Assembly: GCA_965211775.1 (NCBI GenBank)
Contig: OZ242974.1
Location: 2,108,001 to 2,172,000 of the forward strand
DNA length: 64,000 bases
Direction: 5' to 3'
From: Thiodiazotropha sp040506975
GTDB lineage: Bacteria; Pseudomonadota; Gammaproteobacteria; Chromatiales; Chromatiaceae
A program made the translations under genes and the position numbers. Shown here piece by piece: positions 45,790 through 55,373 of the stretch; position 1 is the first letter of the stretch, and the number at the start of each line of letters is the position of its first letter. Under the pieces are notes generated by a model. It did no database searches. It had not been told where the DNA came from and worked only from the letters and a program-made list of their open reading frames with translations.

Positions 45790-46818
45790 CCTGATTACCC
45801 CTAAACCTCAGCCATTCTCAAGAGGCGATATGGCATAGGTGGAGTGCGAAGAGCGGCAAAAAGCAATCGTTCAATCATGGCGGGTGAATCGAAACGGCGG
45901 TTAAACCGATATTCGAACTCAGCAAGATAACGCGACACATGTTTATCTCGAATCGCATGAAAAGTACCCAACAGACTGTTTTTGACATTACCCAACATCG
46001 TGTTTACCCATTTGAAGCACGAATACTGGACACTTTGGCGCCCACCACCCGTCACCATGGGGTTATGATGGCAATCAGCGGTTGTCACGCCACTAAAGCA
46101 CCAAAGCCCATCGGTAAAGACTTCGCTGCCAGGCATCAAGCAGGAGCGGGCGTAGCGGGCGATTTCACGTTTGCGGAAGCCCCTTACACGACGCAGTTGA
46201 ATTTTCATGGGCCTGCCGTCCCGCGTCGTCTCAACAGCAGCTACGAAAGGGATTTTGTTGCGCGACCCACGACCACGCTTACCGGCTTGCTCGCCTCCGA
46301 GATAAGCATCATCCAATTCGATGCGACCGGCCAGTTTTTTTCCACGCTCACGTTCCATCATCACCTGCATCAACTTATGCTTGAGTCGCCAGGCCGTATT
46401 GTAGTTCACCCCGATTTCGCGGGAAAGTTGCAGCGCCGAGATACTTTTCTTGCGTTGGGTCAACAGATAGATCGCAAGAAACCGCGTTCTCAGCGGCAGC
46501 TTGGTGCCATGGAAGATGCTGCCGGCGGTCAGGGAAGTCTGATGATGGCACTTGTGACATTGATATATCTGACGCTTTTTGAGTTCACAGCCTGTTGTGT
46601 TGCCGCACTCAGGGCAGACATAGCCCGTCGGCCAGCGCAAATCATACAATGCCTGTCGACACTGATCCTCGGTCCCATATTGTTCCAGAAAATCGTGCAA
46701 ACCAAGACCTTTTTGAAATTGAATAGTATTTCTCGGCATGATGAAATCCTCTTTTATTCAGTAGGTTCCATTATGCTTGCACCACAGGCTCAATAGCTGA
46801 GCCTCATGAGTAATCAGG
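45790..46818 (-). mobile_element. IS1595-family insertion sequence, copy 2 (1029 bp), TSD TAAATCTA
   Basis: Ends CCTGATTAC / GTAATCAGG, flanked by the perfect 8-bp duplication TAAATCTA at 45782-45789 and 46819-46826, the duplication size typical of the family. It lies directly upstream of the nine-gene ExbBD/AgmX operon, in the same orientation. Confidence 0.97.
45801..46739 (-). CDS. IS1595-family transposase (copy 2)
   Basis: Intact 312-residue transposase, nearly identical to the one at 10800-11738 (zinc ribbon CPEC/CHKC, IELDDAYLGG, VFTDGLW). Its transcription points toward the ExbBD/AgmX operon, so read-through could feed that operon. Confidence 0.95.
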   Translation of the reverse strand: MPRNTIQFQKGLGLHDFLEQYGTEDQCRQALYDLRWPTGYVCPECGNTTGCELKKRQIYQCHKCHHQTSLTAGSIFHGTKLPLRTRFLAIYLLTQRKKSISALQLSREIGVNYNTAWRLKHKLMQVMMERERGKKLAGRIELDDAYLGGEQAGKRGRGSRNKIPFVAAVETTRDGRPMKIQLRRVRGFRKREIARYARSCLMPGSEVFTDGLWCFSGVTTADCHHNPMVTGGGRQSVQYSCFKWVNTMLGNVKNSLLGTFHAIRDKHVSRYLAEFEYRFNRRFDSPAMIERLLFAALRTPPMPYRLLRMAEV

Positions 46819-47088
46819 TAAATCTATATGAATTAATGCGTTGCGTTTGCGATCATAGTCACAGGTTGAAATGTAAAGTTGGTATTTTATGCCCAAACAT
46901 CATGATAGGTTATGTGAATTGTATTCGCCACACAGCAGGCACTGTAATGATAGTGCCCGGGTCAGTTAAAGACTAGCGGTTAATCATGGCTGCTATGTGT
47001 ATGAATTACAAAGAATTTATATTTATTGAATTGAATGTGCAGGCTGTCTCGGTGTTGGATGCCTGTCGATTAATGTCGAGGGTCGATC

Positions 47089-48120
47089 TTGATAGCCATC
47101 CTGCGGAATAGGTGTTACCTCGCCCTGTTTGGGCTGCTCGCTCTCCCGTCACACGCGGACAGCGGAAATCTCGATCCGTTTCATGTGCGCAATATGAACC
47201 CCTTCACCCTGATCTACGGTTTACCGGCAATGGCCTCATCCCATCTGTTGGCGCGCAACGAATCTTATCTGCAGTTGACTGCGGATATCGCCAACAACTC
47301 CATACAGAGCGACTCGGATGGTGAACGGATCAGGCTGGATGGGGAAACATACCGGTTATCGTTTATATGGAAGCGGGGGATTGCGGAGGATTGGCAGGTC
47401 GGTATCGAACTGCCTTTCCTGACTCATCGTGAAGGTTTGATGGATGGTCTGATCGAGAATTGGCACGATATTTTTGGATTGTCCAATTCCGATCGCAATG
47501 ACTGGTCCAGAAATCGTTTGGTATTTCGTTATGAAAATAACCGGGGCGAGCAGATACTGGTCGACCGGAAAAAGAGTGGGGTAGGGGATCTAGTGCTCAC
47601 GCTCTCCCATGCGTTGGATGCGGCTGCTGACAGTGGCAGGCGGTTGGCGCTCCACGCAAGCCTCAAACTGCCCAGCGGAGACGCTGATGCGTTGCTGGGT
47701 AGTGGAGCAGCTGACCTGGCTTTGTGGGCAAGCGGCTCGGAGCGACGAATGTTGTGGCAATGGCCTCTGGATATCTATGGCCAGGCGGGTCTCCTGCTGA
47801 AAGGTAAGGCCGACCTGTTGCAGGATCTGCAGCGGGATGTTGTGTTTTTTGGCGCCCTGGGAGTGGGTTGGCGGCCAATGAACTGGTTGGACCTCAAGGC
47901 GCAGGTCGATGCCCACTCTTCACATTACGACAGCAAGCTGGATCAGCTCGGGGGTACTGCATTGATGCTGACGGTTGGGGGGTCGATTCACCTGGATGCG
48001 GACTCCCATCGTATCGATATCTCAATCGGTGAAAACCTCACCACCGATTCAGTGCCTGATTTCATGATCAATCTGGCCTATGTGCGACGCTTTGATGCCT
48101 TAGGGGTCTCAGGGCAGTAA
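47089..48120 (+). CDS. DUF3187 family exported protein
   Basis: The 343-residue protein has a signal peptide (CYLALFGLLALPSHADSG) and the family's NMNPFTLIYGLPAMASSH segment, followed by beta-strand-rich sequence typical of an outer-membrane barrel. The start is TTG 47089 with GAGG eight bases upstream; no ATG is available before the signal peptide. The last 53 bp overlap the end of the convergent lgt gene. Function of the family is unknown. Confidence 0.85.
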   Translation: MIAILRNRCYLALFGLLALPSHADSGNLDPFHVRNMNPFTLIYGLPAMASSHLLARNESYLQLTADIANNSIQSDSDGERIRLDGETYRLSFIWKRGIAEDWQVGIELPFLTHREGLMDGLIENWHDIFGLSNSDRNDWSRNRLVFRYENNRGEQILVDRKKSGVGDLVLTLSHALDAAADSGRRLALHASLKLPSGDADALLGSGAADLALWASGSERRMLWQWPLDIYGQAGLLLKGKADLLQDLQRDVVFFGALGVGWRPMNWLDLKAQVDAHSSHYDSKLDQLGGTALMLTVGGSIHLDADSHRIDISIGENLTTDSVPDFMINLAYVRRFDALGVSGQ

Positions 48121-48889
48121 TCAGCAATACGCATCCCGCCAGGATAAAGGGAAGGCTCAATAATTGGCCTGTATTTATCCAATGGTCGATGGCATAGGTC
48201 GCCTGTTTCTCTTTGACAAACTCGATGGCGAACCTTGTGCTGAATACCGTAAGCAGGAAGGCGGCAAATAGGAATCCCGGTCTTGCGGTGCTGTCGCTGC
48301 GTCGATAAAGGGTCAATAAGAGAAGGAAAACGACGGCGTAGGCGATGGCCTCATAGAGCTGGGCCGGGTGTCTCGGTAGCTTATCGATACGTTCGAATAC
48401 TATCGCCCAGGGCAGCGAGGTTTCCATGCCATAGATCTCTGAGTTGAACAGATTGCCCAGGCGAATGAAGGCCCCTGCCAGGGCGGTGGGGATAGCGAAC
48501 CTGTCCAGTAACCAGAGGTAGGATTCCGCTGTCTGACGCTTATGCAGATAGAGGGCCAACATGACGCCCAGTCCACCGCCATGGCTCGCCAAGCCCCCCT
48601 CCCAGATGGCGAGTATCTTCAATGGGTGACTCAGATAGTAAGTGGGATCATAGAGCAGGCAATGCCCCAGCCGAGCGCCGACGATGGTGCCGATCACCAG
48701 GTAGAGTGAAAGTCGCTCAAGGGACTGGCTGTCGCGTCCCTCACGCTGGTAGATCCAATGGATGAGCTGGTATCCCAAGAGATAGGCGGTGGCGAACAGT
48801 ACGCCATACCAGCGGATATCGAGCCCGGCAAATGAGAGAAGTGTCGGGTCAGCATTCCAGACGATGTAATCATGAGCCAATTGCTCCAT
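48068..48889 (-). CDS. lgt: Prolipoprotein diacylglyceryl transferase
   Basis: The inner-membrane enzyme transfers diacylglycerol to the lipobox cysteine of lipoproteins, needed by the many lipoproteins of this window. 273 residues from ATG 48889 (a TTG at 48898 would add three). Seen: GARLGHCLLYDP, IWEGGLASHGGGLG, the signature RLGNLFNSEIYG, HPAQLYEA, and seven or so membrane segments. It overlaps DUF3187 tail to tail by 53 bp. Confidence 0.95.
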   Translation of the reverse strand: MEQLAHDYIVWNADPTLLSFAGLDIRWYGVLFATAYLLGYQLIHWIYQREGRDSQSLERLSLYLVIGTIVGARLGHCLLYDPTYYLSHPLKILAIWEGGLASHGGGLGVMLALYLHKRQTAESYLWLLDRFAIPTALAGAFIRLGNLFNSEIYGMETSLPWAIVFERIDKLPRHPAQLYEAIAYAVVFLLLLTLYRRSDSTARPGFLFAAFLLTVFSTRFAIEFVKEKQATYAIDHWINTGQLLSLPFILAGCVLLITALRPLRHQSVAHRPD

Positions 48890-49001
48890 CCTGCTCAATG
48901 CGCCTCGTGGGTGGTGGTGAAGTTACAGATCGGCGATTTTAATCAATTCGGCCGATGAATGGCAGCCATGCAAGAAGCCTGCATATACCTGCGGTCTTTA
49001 G

Positions 49002-50569
49002 CCCCAATATTTCACGCATTAAAAAGGCAAAATCCTGATACTTCGATATAATTCAGTTGCTTACACTGTAATCGAAAGGATTTTGCCTGTGACAAACTGT
49101 ACCCAGACTGCCTTTGATTTTCCAGCCCTAAAACGCCGTAAGGTTCAAGCCGAGTTTTCCGGTGGCGATATCACCTCGGACGGCGGCGTGTTGCTGCTGC
49201 GTGAGATCGACAGGCGTCTGGGATTGCTCGAGGCGGTTGATGCGGTCATCCCCGACCCGCGAGATCCCCGCTATATTGAACACAGCCAGTTGAGCCTGTT
49301 GCGCCAGCGAGTCTATGGGCTCTGCCTGGGTTATGAAGATCTGAACGACCATCAGACACTACGCACCGACCCGGCCCTACAGAGCTCGATCGAACGCGAG
49401 GAGGTACTGGGCAGCCAGTCGACACTTTGTCGGCTGGAGAACCGGGTCGATCGCCGGGTTGCCGTTGATGTCCACAACCTACTGCTCGAGCAGTTCATTG
49501 CCTCATATGATGCACCACCCGATGAGCTGATCCTGGATTTCGACGCCACGGATGATCCGGTGCATGGCCGCCAGGAAGGCCGCTTCTTTCACGGCTACTA
49601 CGATCACTACTGCTTCCTGCCCCTGTATGTCTTTTGTGGCGATCAACTGCTGGTGAGTTATCTGCGGCCCAGCCGGATGGATGCGCCCAAGCATGCCTGG
49701 GCGATTCTGGCGCTGTTGGTCAAACGCCTGCGCCGGGCTTGGCCTGAAGTGCGTATCATCTTTCGGGGCGATAGCGGCTTTTGCCGTCACCACATGCTCA
49801 GCTGGTGCGAGCGCAACGCTGTGGGCTATATCGTGGGCATCGCCAAGAATGACGCCTTGCTGCGGTGTATCCGTGAGCCCATGCAGTGGGTTGAGGAACT
49901 GGCGAAGCGAACCGGCATGAAGATGCGGGAATTCTTTCAGTTTCACTATGCCGCCAGCACCTGGAAGACGCGTCGCAAGGTGATCGCCAAACTGGAGGTC
50001 ACCGACAAGGGGCCAAATCCACGCTTCATCGTCACCAACCTGGCCGGCGACAAACAGCGCCTTTACGATGACCTCTACTGCGCCCGTGGTGACATGGAGA
50101 ACCGAATCAAGGAGCAGCAACTGGGGCTGTTCGCCGATCGCACCAGCGCGCATTACTGGTGGGCCAATCAGTTTCGTCTACTGCTGTCCAGTCTGGCCTA
50201 TGTGCTGATGGAGGCCATCCGGCGCCTCGCGCTGAAGGGCACGGAACTGGCGCGTGCACAGATGACCACGATCCGGCTCAAACTGTTCAAGATCGGGGCG
50301 GTCATCATTCGCAACACGCGACGGATCCGGTTCCTGCTCTCCAGCACCTATCCCTATCAGGCGCTGTTTTTCCAGGTGGCGGCACGACTCAAGCCGGGAT
50401 AGCCCGGCAGAGTGCTGCCCCGGCACGTTGATCAACAATGGGGGTAAGGGGGAGTCTGCCCGGAGGGTGGAAAATCAGGGCTTGATAGAGGTTTGGTTCC
50501 CAGTGAGGGCAAACCATCCAAGCTTGGCCATATCACCGGCTAAATTTAAAAACGGATGAAACATGCGGG
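49002..50569 (+). mobile_element. IS1380-family element, copy C (1568 bp), TSD TTAG
   Basis: Flanked by TTAG at 48998-49001 and 50570-50573. It sits between lgt and the end of the Tat-exported protein gene, whose stop is 20 bp away. Confidence 0.97.
49089..50402 (+). CDS. IS1380-family transposase (copy C)
   Basis: Intact 437-residue transposase with the GTG start and 5' hairpin described for copy A. Shares the methionine variant SRMDAPK with copy A and the GDITSDGG variant with the others; one silent difference (CGG for CGC) lies near the 3' end. Confidence 0.95.
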   Translation: MTNCTQTAFDFPALKRRKVQAEFSGGDITSDGGVLLLREIDRRLGLLEAVDAVIPDPRDPRYIEHSQLSLLRQRVYGLCLGYEDLNDHQTLRTDPALQSSIEREEVLGSQSTLCRLENRVDRRVAVDVHNLLLEQFIASYDAPPDELILDFDATDDPVHGRQEGRFFHGYYDHYCFLPLYVFCGDQLLVSYLRPSRMDAPKHAWAILALLVKRLRRAWPEVRIIFRGDSGFCRHHMLSWCERNAVGYIVGIAKNDALLRCIREPMQWVEELAKRTGMKMREFFQFHYAASTWKTRRKVIAKLEVTDKGPNPRFIVTNLAGDKQRLYDDLYCARGDMENRIKEQQLGLFADRTSAHYWWANQFRLLLSSLAYVLMEAIRRLALKGTELARAQMTTIRLKLFKIGAVIIRNTRRIRFLLSSTYPYQALFFQVAARLKPG

Positions 50570-50589
50570 TTAGGCAGACCCGTACCCGG

Positions 50590-52161
50590 TTATACGATTG
50601 GATTGAAGGCGGTCAAGCTGTCCAGCATGGCGGTATTGCCGAGACTGGTACCGAACAGGGTGTTGAACTGCCCCTGTTCGCCGTGCAGCGCCAGATAGTT
50701 CAGCGCCACAGTCAGCACCAATTGGTTGACATTGTTGGCGGCCGGGCTGGAACCGTTGTCCACCGCGCCATCGGCGGAGAAGTGGCCGATTTGCTGATGA
50801 CGCAACTGATCATCGGCTGAAGCTCCCGCCAGCAAGGGTTGACCCCCCGGGTTGTAGATCAGGAAGAAAGAGGCGGCGGTGGGTTGGTTGTCACCGGTCC
50901 AGACTCCCTTGCCGCGCCCATCCGCGGAGTTATCGATGGTGCCGTTGCTCGAGACCGAACCGTCACTGAAGACATACAGCATCAGGGGCATGCCGATGCG
51001 GGCGGCATACTCCAGGCAGGCCCCCATGCAGCGTCCGGCGCGCAGATCGCGGATCTCGCCCACGGCCCGGTCGCCGGTGTGGTAGTCGTAGCCGCCCATG
51101 GTGATGGTGCCGGCGCCGGCATAGCCGTTGATAACCAGCTTCATGACCGACGCGGTCTTGCGGAATTCCCCGTCATTGTCGAACTCCGCCTGAGTGAAGA
51201 TCGGACCGATGATATCGGGGTCGGCGGTGACATCGAGGGCGGCCGGATCACCATAACGGTCGACCAGGTCGGCACTCTTGACATATCCGCAGCGTATCAG
51301 TTCCTTGACCAGGTCATCGGTGCTGATACCTGTGCTTACGCTATTCAGTTTCATATCGGAGATACGCTGTATCGCCTCCATCACGGCAACGGCGTCGGAC
51401 TGGTCGAGCAGGCCCACAAGCTTGCCGGTATCAACCAGGCCGGTGGTGTCGCTGGGCCGGTCGACCTTGGTGGGCCGGACTGTCGGGTCGATCTGATCCG
51501 CCGGGGCCACTGAATTGCCGCCGGAATCCGAGCTGCGTGACCCTATCAGTGTCAACAATTCACCGTCGGCGCCGCAGCGGTTGATGGCGTACATGGGATT
51601 GTGCGGATTGATGCCGGTGTCGTTTTCCGATCGGGCTGGAATCATGGCGCCATTGATATGGGCCCGATTGCCTGCCGAGACCTTTTCCAGGATACCGCGC
51701 AGGAAGGCGCTGTCCGAATGGAAGGCAAGACCCAGTTCGGTATTGATGAAGTCGTTCAGGCCGGTATCCGGATTGGTAATGGGCGGCACCATGTCTCCGG
51801 GCAGGCCGAGACGGTTGTAACCGGCCGTGGTGAGGAAATCGAACTGGCCTCCCTCGCCGCCCACCAGCACATTGGAGCCGGCGATATTGGCCCCGCCCGC
51901 GAGGTCGAAACAGATGAAGGGGATCTTGCCGCCGCCAAGGGTATCTATGCCGCAGATATTCTTCAGGGCCTCGAGATCGGATGAGAGGGCGGCCCTGGCC
52001 TCGCCGGGATTGGCGAACAGGCCGAACAGTGAAGGGGTGGTGACGGCGCCCAATCCCGCCATCAGACCCTGGCGGATAAAATCCCGGCGCGTAACCGGGC
52101 GCGGATGATCCGGATATAGCAATGGGAGATCAGGAGAGAGTTTCTTCACTTTTCTGCGCAT
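50590..52161 (-). CDS. Tat-exported DUF1501-like protein of the cytochrome cluster
   Basis: The protein is 523 residues from ATG 52161; an ATG at 52185 lies in the IS end and is not native. Twin-arginine signal VTRRDFIRQGLMAGLGAV (near residue 25). The mature part has segments like DUF1501/secreted alkaline-phosphatase-fold proteins (IPFICFDLAGGANIAGSN, GGYDYHTGDRAVGE, ARIGMPLMLYVFSDGSVSSNG). In Planctomycetes DUF1501 genes are paired with LamG/cytochrome genes, and here a LamG-cytochrome gene is also next on this strand, with only the nested IS pair between them. Function unknown. Confidence 0.7.
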   Translation of the reverse strand: MRRKVKKLSPDLPLLYPDHPRPVTRRDFIRQGLMAGLGAVTTPSLFGLFANPGEARAALSSDLEALKNICGIDTLGGGKIPFICFDLAGGANIAGSNVLVGGEGGQFDFLTTAGYNRLGLPGDMVPPITNPDTGLNDFINTELGLAFHSDSAFLRGILEKVSAGNRAHINGAMIPARSENDTGINPHNPMYAINRCGADGELLTLIGSRSSDSGGNSVAPADQIDPTVRPTKVDRPSDTTGLVDTGKLVGLLDQSDAVAVMEAIQRISDMKLNSVSTGISTDDLVKELIRCGYVKSADLVDRYGDPAALDVTADPDIIGPIFTQAEFDNDGEFRKTASVMKLVINGYAGAGTITMGGYDYHTGDRAVGEIRDLRAGRCMGACLEYAARIGMPLMLYVFSDGSVSSNGTIDNSADGRGKGVWTGDNQPTAASFFLIYNPGGQPLLAGASADDQLRHQQIGHFSADGAVDNGSSPAANNVNQLVLTVALNYLALHGEQGQFNTLFGTSLGNTAMLDSLTAFNPIV

Positions 52162-52208
52162 GATTTCTTTACCGTTAGCCCGCATGTTTCATCCGTTTTT
52201 AAATTTAG

Positions 52209-53776
52209 CCCGCATGTTTCATCCGTTTTTAAATTTAGCCGGTGATATGGCCAAGCTTGGATGGTTTGCCCTCACTGGGAACCAAACCTCTATCAAGCCC
52301 TGATTTTCCACCCTCCGGGCAGACTCCCCCTTACCCCCATTGTTGATCAACGTGCCGGGGCAGCACTCTGCCGGGCTATCCCGGCTTGAGTCGTGCCGCC
52401 ACCTGGAAAAACAGCGCCTGATAGGGATAGGTGCTGGAGAGCAGGAAGCGGATCCGTCGCGTGTTGCGAATGATGACCGCCCCGATCTTGAACAGTTTGA
52501 GCCGGATCGTGGTCATCTGTGCACGCGCCAGTTCCGTGCCCTTCAGCGCGAGGCGCCGGATGGCCTCCATCAGCACATAGGCCAGACTGGACAGCAGTAG
52601 ACGAAACTGATTGGCCCACCAGTAATGCGCGCTGGTGCGATCGGCGAACAGCCCCAGTTGCTGCTCCTTGATTCGGTTCTCCATGTCACCACGGGCGCAG
52701 TAGAGGTCATCGTAAAGGCGCTGTTTGTCGCCGGCCAGGTTGGTGACGATGAAGCGTGGATTTGGCCCCTTGTCGGTGACCTCCAGTTTGGCGATCACCT
52801 TGCGACGCGTCTTCCAGGTGCTGGCGGCATAGTGAAACTGAAAGAATTCCCGCATCTTCATGCCGGTTCGCTTCGCCAGTTCCTCAACCCACTGCATGGG
52901 CTCACGGATACACCGCAGCAAGGCGTCATTCTTGGCGATGCCCACGATATAGCCCACAGCGTTGCGCTCGCACCAGCTGAGCATGTGGTGACGGCAAAAG
53001 CCGCTATCGCCCCGAAAGATGATACGCACTTCAGGCCAAGCCCGGCGCAGGCGTTTGACCAACAGCGCCAGAATCGCCCAGGCATGCTTGGGCGCATCGA
53101 TCCGGCTGGGCCGCAGATAACTCACCAGCAGTTGATCGCCACAAAAGACATACAGGGGCAGGAAGCAGTAGTGATCGTAGTAGCCGTGAAAGAAGCGGCC
53201 TTCCTGGCGGCCATGCACCGGATCATCCGTGGCGTCGAAATCCAGGATCAGCTCATCGGGTGGTGCATCATATGAGGCAATGAACTGCTCGAGCAGTAGG
53301 TTGTGGACATCAACGGCAACCCGGCGATCGACCCGGTTCTCCAGCCGACAAAGTGTCGACTGGCTGCCCAGTACCTCCTCGCGTTCGATCGAGCTCTGTA
53401 GGGCCGGGTCGGTGCGTAGTGTCTGATGGTCGTTCAGATCTTCATAACCCAGGCAGAGCCCATAGACTCGCTGGCGCAACAGGCTCAACTGGCTGTGTTC
53501 AATATAGCGGGGATCTCGCGGGTCGGGGATGACCGCATCAACCGCCTCGAGCAATCCCAGACGCCTGTCGATCTCACGCAGCAGCAACACGCCGCCGTCC
53601 GAGGTGATATCGCCACCGGAAAACTCGGCTTGAACCTTACGGCGTTTTAGGGCTGGAAAATCAAAGGCAGTCTGGGTACAGTTTGTCACAGGCAAAATCC
53701 TTTCGATTACAGTGTAAGCAACTGAATTATATCGAAGTATCAGGATTTTGCCTTTTTAATGCGTGAAATATTGGGG
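52209..53776 (-). mobile_element. IS1380-family element, copy D (1568 bp), nested in copy E, TSD TTAG
   Basis: Complete element flanked by TTAG at 52205-52208 and 53777-53780. Both duplications are sequence of copy E, proving insertion into the older element and not tandem amplification. Confidence 0.96.
52376..53689 (-). CDS. IS1380-family transposase (copy D)
   Basis: Intact 437-residue transposase, identical in protein sequence to copies E and F as far as I could read; same GTG start and 5' hairpin. Confidence 0.95.
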   Translation of the reverse strand: MTNCTQTAFDFPALKRRKVQAEFSGGDITSDGGVLLLREIDRRLGLLEAVDAVIPDPRDPRYIEHSQLSLLRQRVYGLCLGYEDLNDHQTLRTDPALQSSIEREEVLGSQSTLCRLENRVDRRVAVDVHNLLLEQFIASYDAPPDELILDFDATDDPVHGRQEGRFFHGYYDHYCFLPLYVFCGDQLLVSYLRPSRIDAPKHAWAILALLVKRLRRAWPEVRIIFRGDSGFCRHHMLSWCERNAVGYIVGIAKNDALLRCIREPMQWVEELAKRTGMKMREFFQFHYAASTWKTRRKVIAKLEVTDKGPNPRFIVTNLAGDKQRLYDDLYCARGDMENRIKEQQLGLFADRTSAHYWWANQFRLLLSSLAYVLMEAIRRLALKGTELARAQMTTIRLKLFKIGAVIIRNTRRIRFLLSSTYPYQALFFQVAARLKPG

Positions 53777-53917
53777 TTAGCCGGTGATATGGCCAAGCTT
53801 GGATGGTTTGCCCTCACTGGGAACCAAACCTCTATCAAGCCCTGATTTTCCACCCTCCGGGCAGACTCCCCCTTACCCCCATTGTTGATCAACGTGCCGG
53901 GGCAGCACTCTGCCGGG

Positions 53918-55231
53918 CTATCCCGGCTTGAGTCGTGCCGCCACCTGGAAAAACAGCGCCTGATAGGGATAGGTGCTGGAGAGCAGGAAGCGGATCCGTC
54001 GCGTGTTGCGAATGATGACCGCCCCGATCTTGAACAGTTTGAGCCGGATCGTGGTCATCTGTGCACGCGCCAGTTCCGTGCCCTTCAGCGCGAGGCGCCG
54101 GATGGCCTCCATCAGCACATAGGCCAGACTGGACAGCAGTAGACGAAACTGATTGGCCCACCAGTAATGCGCGCTGGTGCGATCGGCGAACAGCCCCAGT
54201 TGCTGCTCCTTGATTCGGTTCTCCATGTCACCACGGGCGCAGTAGAGGTCATCGTAAAGGCGCTGTTTGTCGCCGGCCAGGTTGGTGACGATGAAGCGTG
54301 GATTTGGCCCCTTGTCGGTGACCTCCAGTTTGGCGATCACCTTGCGACGCGTCTTCCAGGTGCTGGCGGCATAGTGAAACTGAAAGAATTCCCGCATCTT
54401 CATGCCGGTTCGCTTCGCCAGTTCCTCAACCCACTGCATGGGCTCACGGATACACCGCAGCAAGGCGTCATTCTTGGCGATGCCCACGATATAGCCCACA
54501 GCGTTGCGCTCGCACCAGCTGAGCATGTGGTGACGGCAAAAGCCGCTATCGCCCCGAAAGATGATACGCACTTCAGGCCAAGCCCGGCGCAGGCGTTTGA
54601 CCAACAGCGCCAGAATCGCCCAGGCATGCTTGGGCGCATCGATCCGGCTGGGCCGCAGATAACTCACCAGCAGTTGATCGCCACAAAAGACATACAGGGG
54701 CAGGAAGCAGTAGTGATCGTAGTAGCCGTGAAAGAAGCGGCCTTCCTGGCGGCCATGCACCGGATCATCCGTGGCGTCGAAATCCAGGATCAGCTCATCG
54801 GGTGGTGCATCATATGAGGCAATGAACTGCTCGAGCAGTAGGTTGTGGACATCAACGGCAACCCGGCGATCGACCCGGTTCTCCAGCCGACAAAGTGTCG
54901 ACTGGCTGCCCAGTACCTCCTCGCGTTCGATCGAGCTCTGTAGGGCCGGGTCGGTGCGTAGTGTCTGATGGTCGTTCAGATCTTCATAACCCAGGCAGAG
55001 CCCATAGACTCGCTGGCGCAACAGGCTCAACTGGCTGTGTTCAATATAGCGGGGATCTCGCGGGTCGGGGATGACCGCATCAACCGCCTCGAGCAATCCC
55101 AGACGCCTGTCGATCTCACGCAGCAGCAACACGCCGCCGTCCGAGGTGATATCGCCACCGGAAAACTCGGCTTGAACCTTACGGCGTTTTAGGGCTGGAA
55201 AATCAAAGGCAGTCTGGGTACAGTTTGTCAC
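53918..55231 (-). CDS. IS1380-family transposase (copy E)
   Basis: Intact 437-residue transposase in the element interrupted near its right end by copy D; the coding region and 5' hairpin are complete. Confidence 0.95.
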   Translation of the reverse strand: MTNCTQTAFDFPALKRRKVQAEFSGGDITSDGGVLLLREIDRRLGLLEAVDAVIPDPRDPRYIEHSQLSLLRQRVYGLCLGYEDLNDHQTLRTDPALQSSIEREEVLGSQSTLCRLENRVDRRVAVDVHNLLLEQFIASYDAPPDELILDFDATDDPVHGRQEGRFFHGYYDHYCFLPLYVFCGDQLLVSYLRPSRIDAPKHAWAILALLVKRLRRAWPEVRIIFRGDSGFCRHHMLSWCERNAVGYIVGIAKNDALLRCIREPMQWVEELAKRTGMKMREFFQFHYAASTWKTRRKVIAKLEVTDKGPNPRFIVTNLAGDKQRLYDDLYCARGDMENRIKEQQLGLFADRTSAHYWWANQFRLLLSSLAYVLMEAIRRLALKGTELARAQMTTIRLKLFKIGAVIIRNTRRIRFLLSSTYPYQALFFQVAARLKPG

Positions 55232-55373
55232 AGGCAAAATCCTTTCGATTACAGTGTAAGCAACTGAATTATATCGAAGTATCAGGATTTTGCCTTTTTA
55301 ATGCGTGAAATATTGGGGTTAGCCACACAGGCTGCTTGTTCGGGGCATATTCCTGGTCCATTGGATCTTTATC

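Larger units (their letters stand above)
52179..55318 (-). mobile_element. IS1380-family element, copy E, split by copy D; outer TSD TTAG
   Basis: The right terminal 30 bp (52179-52208) and the remaining 1538 bp (53781-55318) together make a full 1568-bp element. The outer duplications are TTAG at 52175-52178 and 55319-55322. Copy D sits in a TTAG that is part of the element's own right end. The transposase gene is untouched, but one transposition end is now separated from the other by 1.57 kb more. Confidence 0.95.

Noticed and set aside
52179..55318. Copies D and E as a tandem duplication of one IS
   Set aside because: The 30-bp fragment of copy E's right end at 52179-52208 and the TTAG duplications on both sides of D show insertion of D into E.
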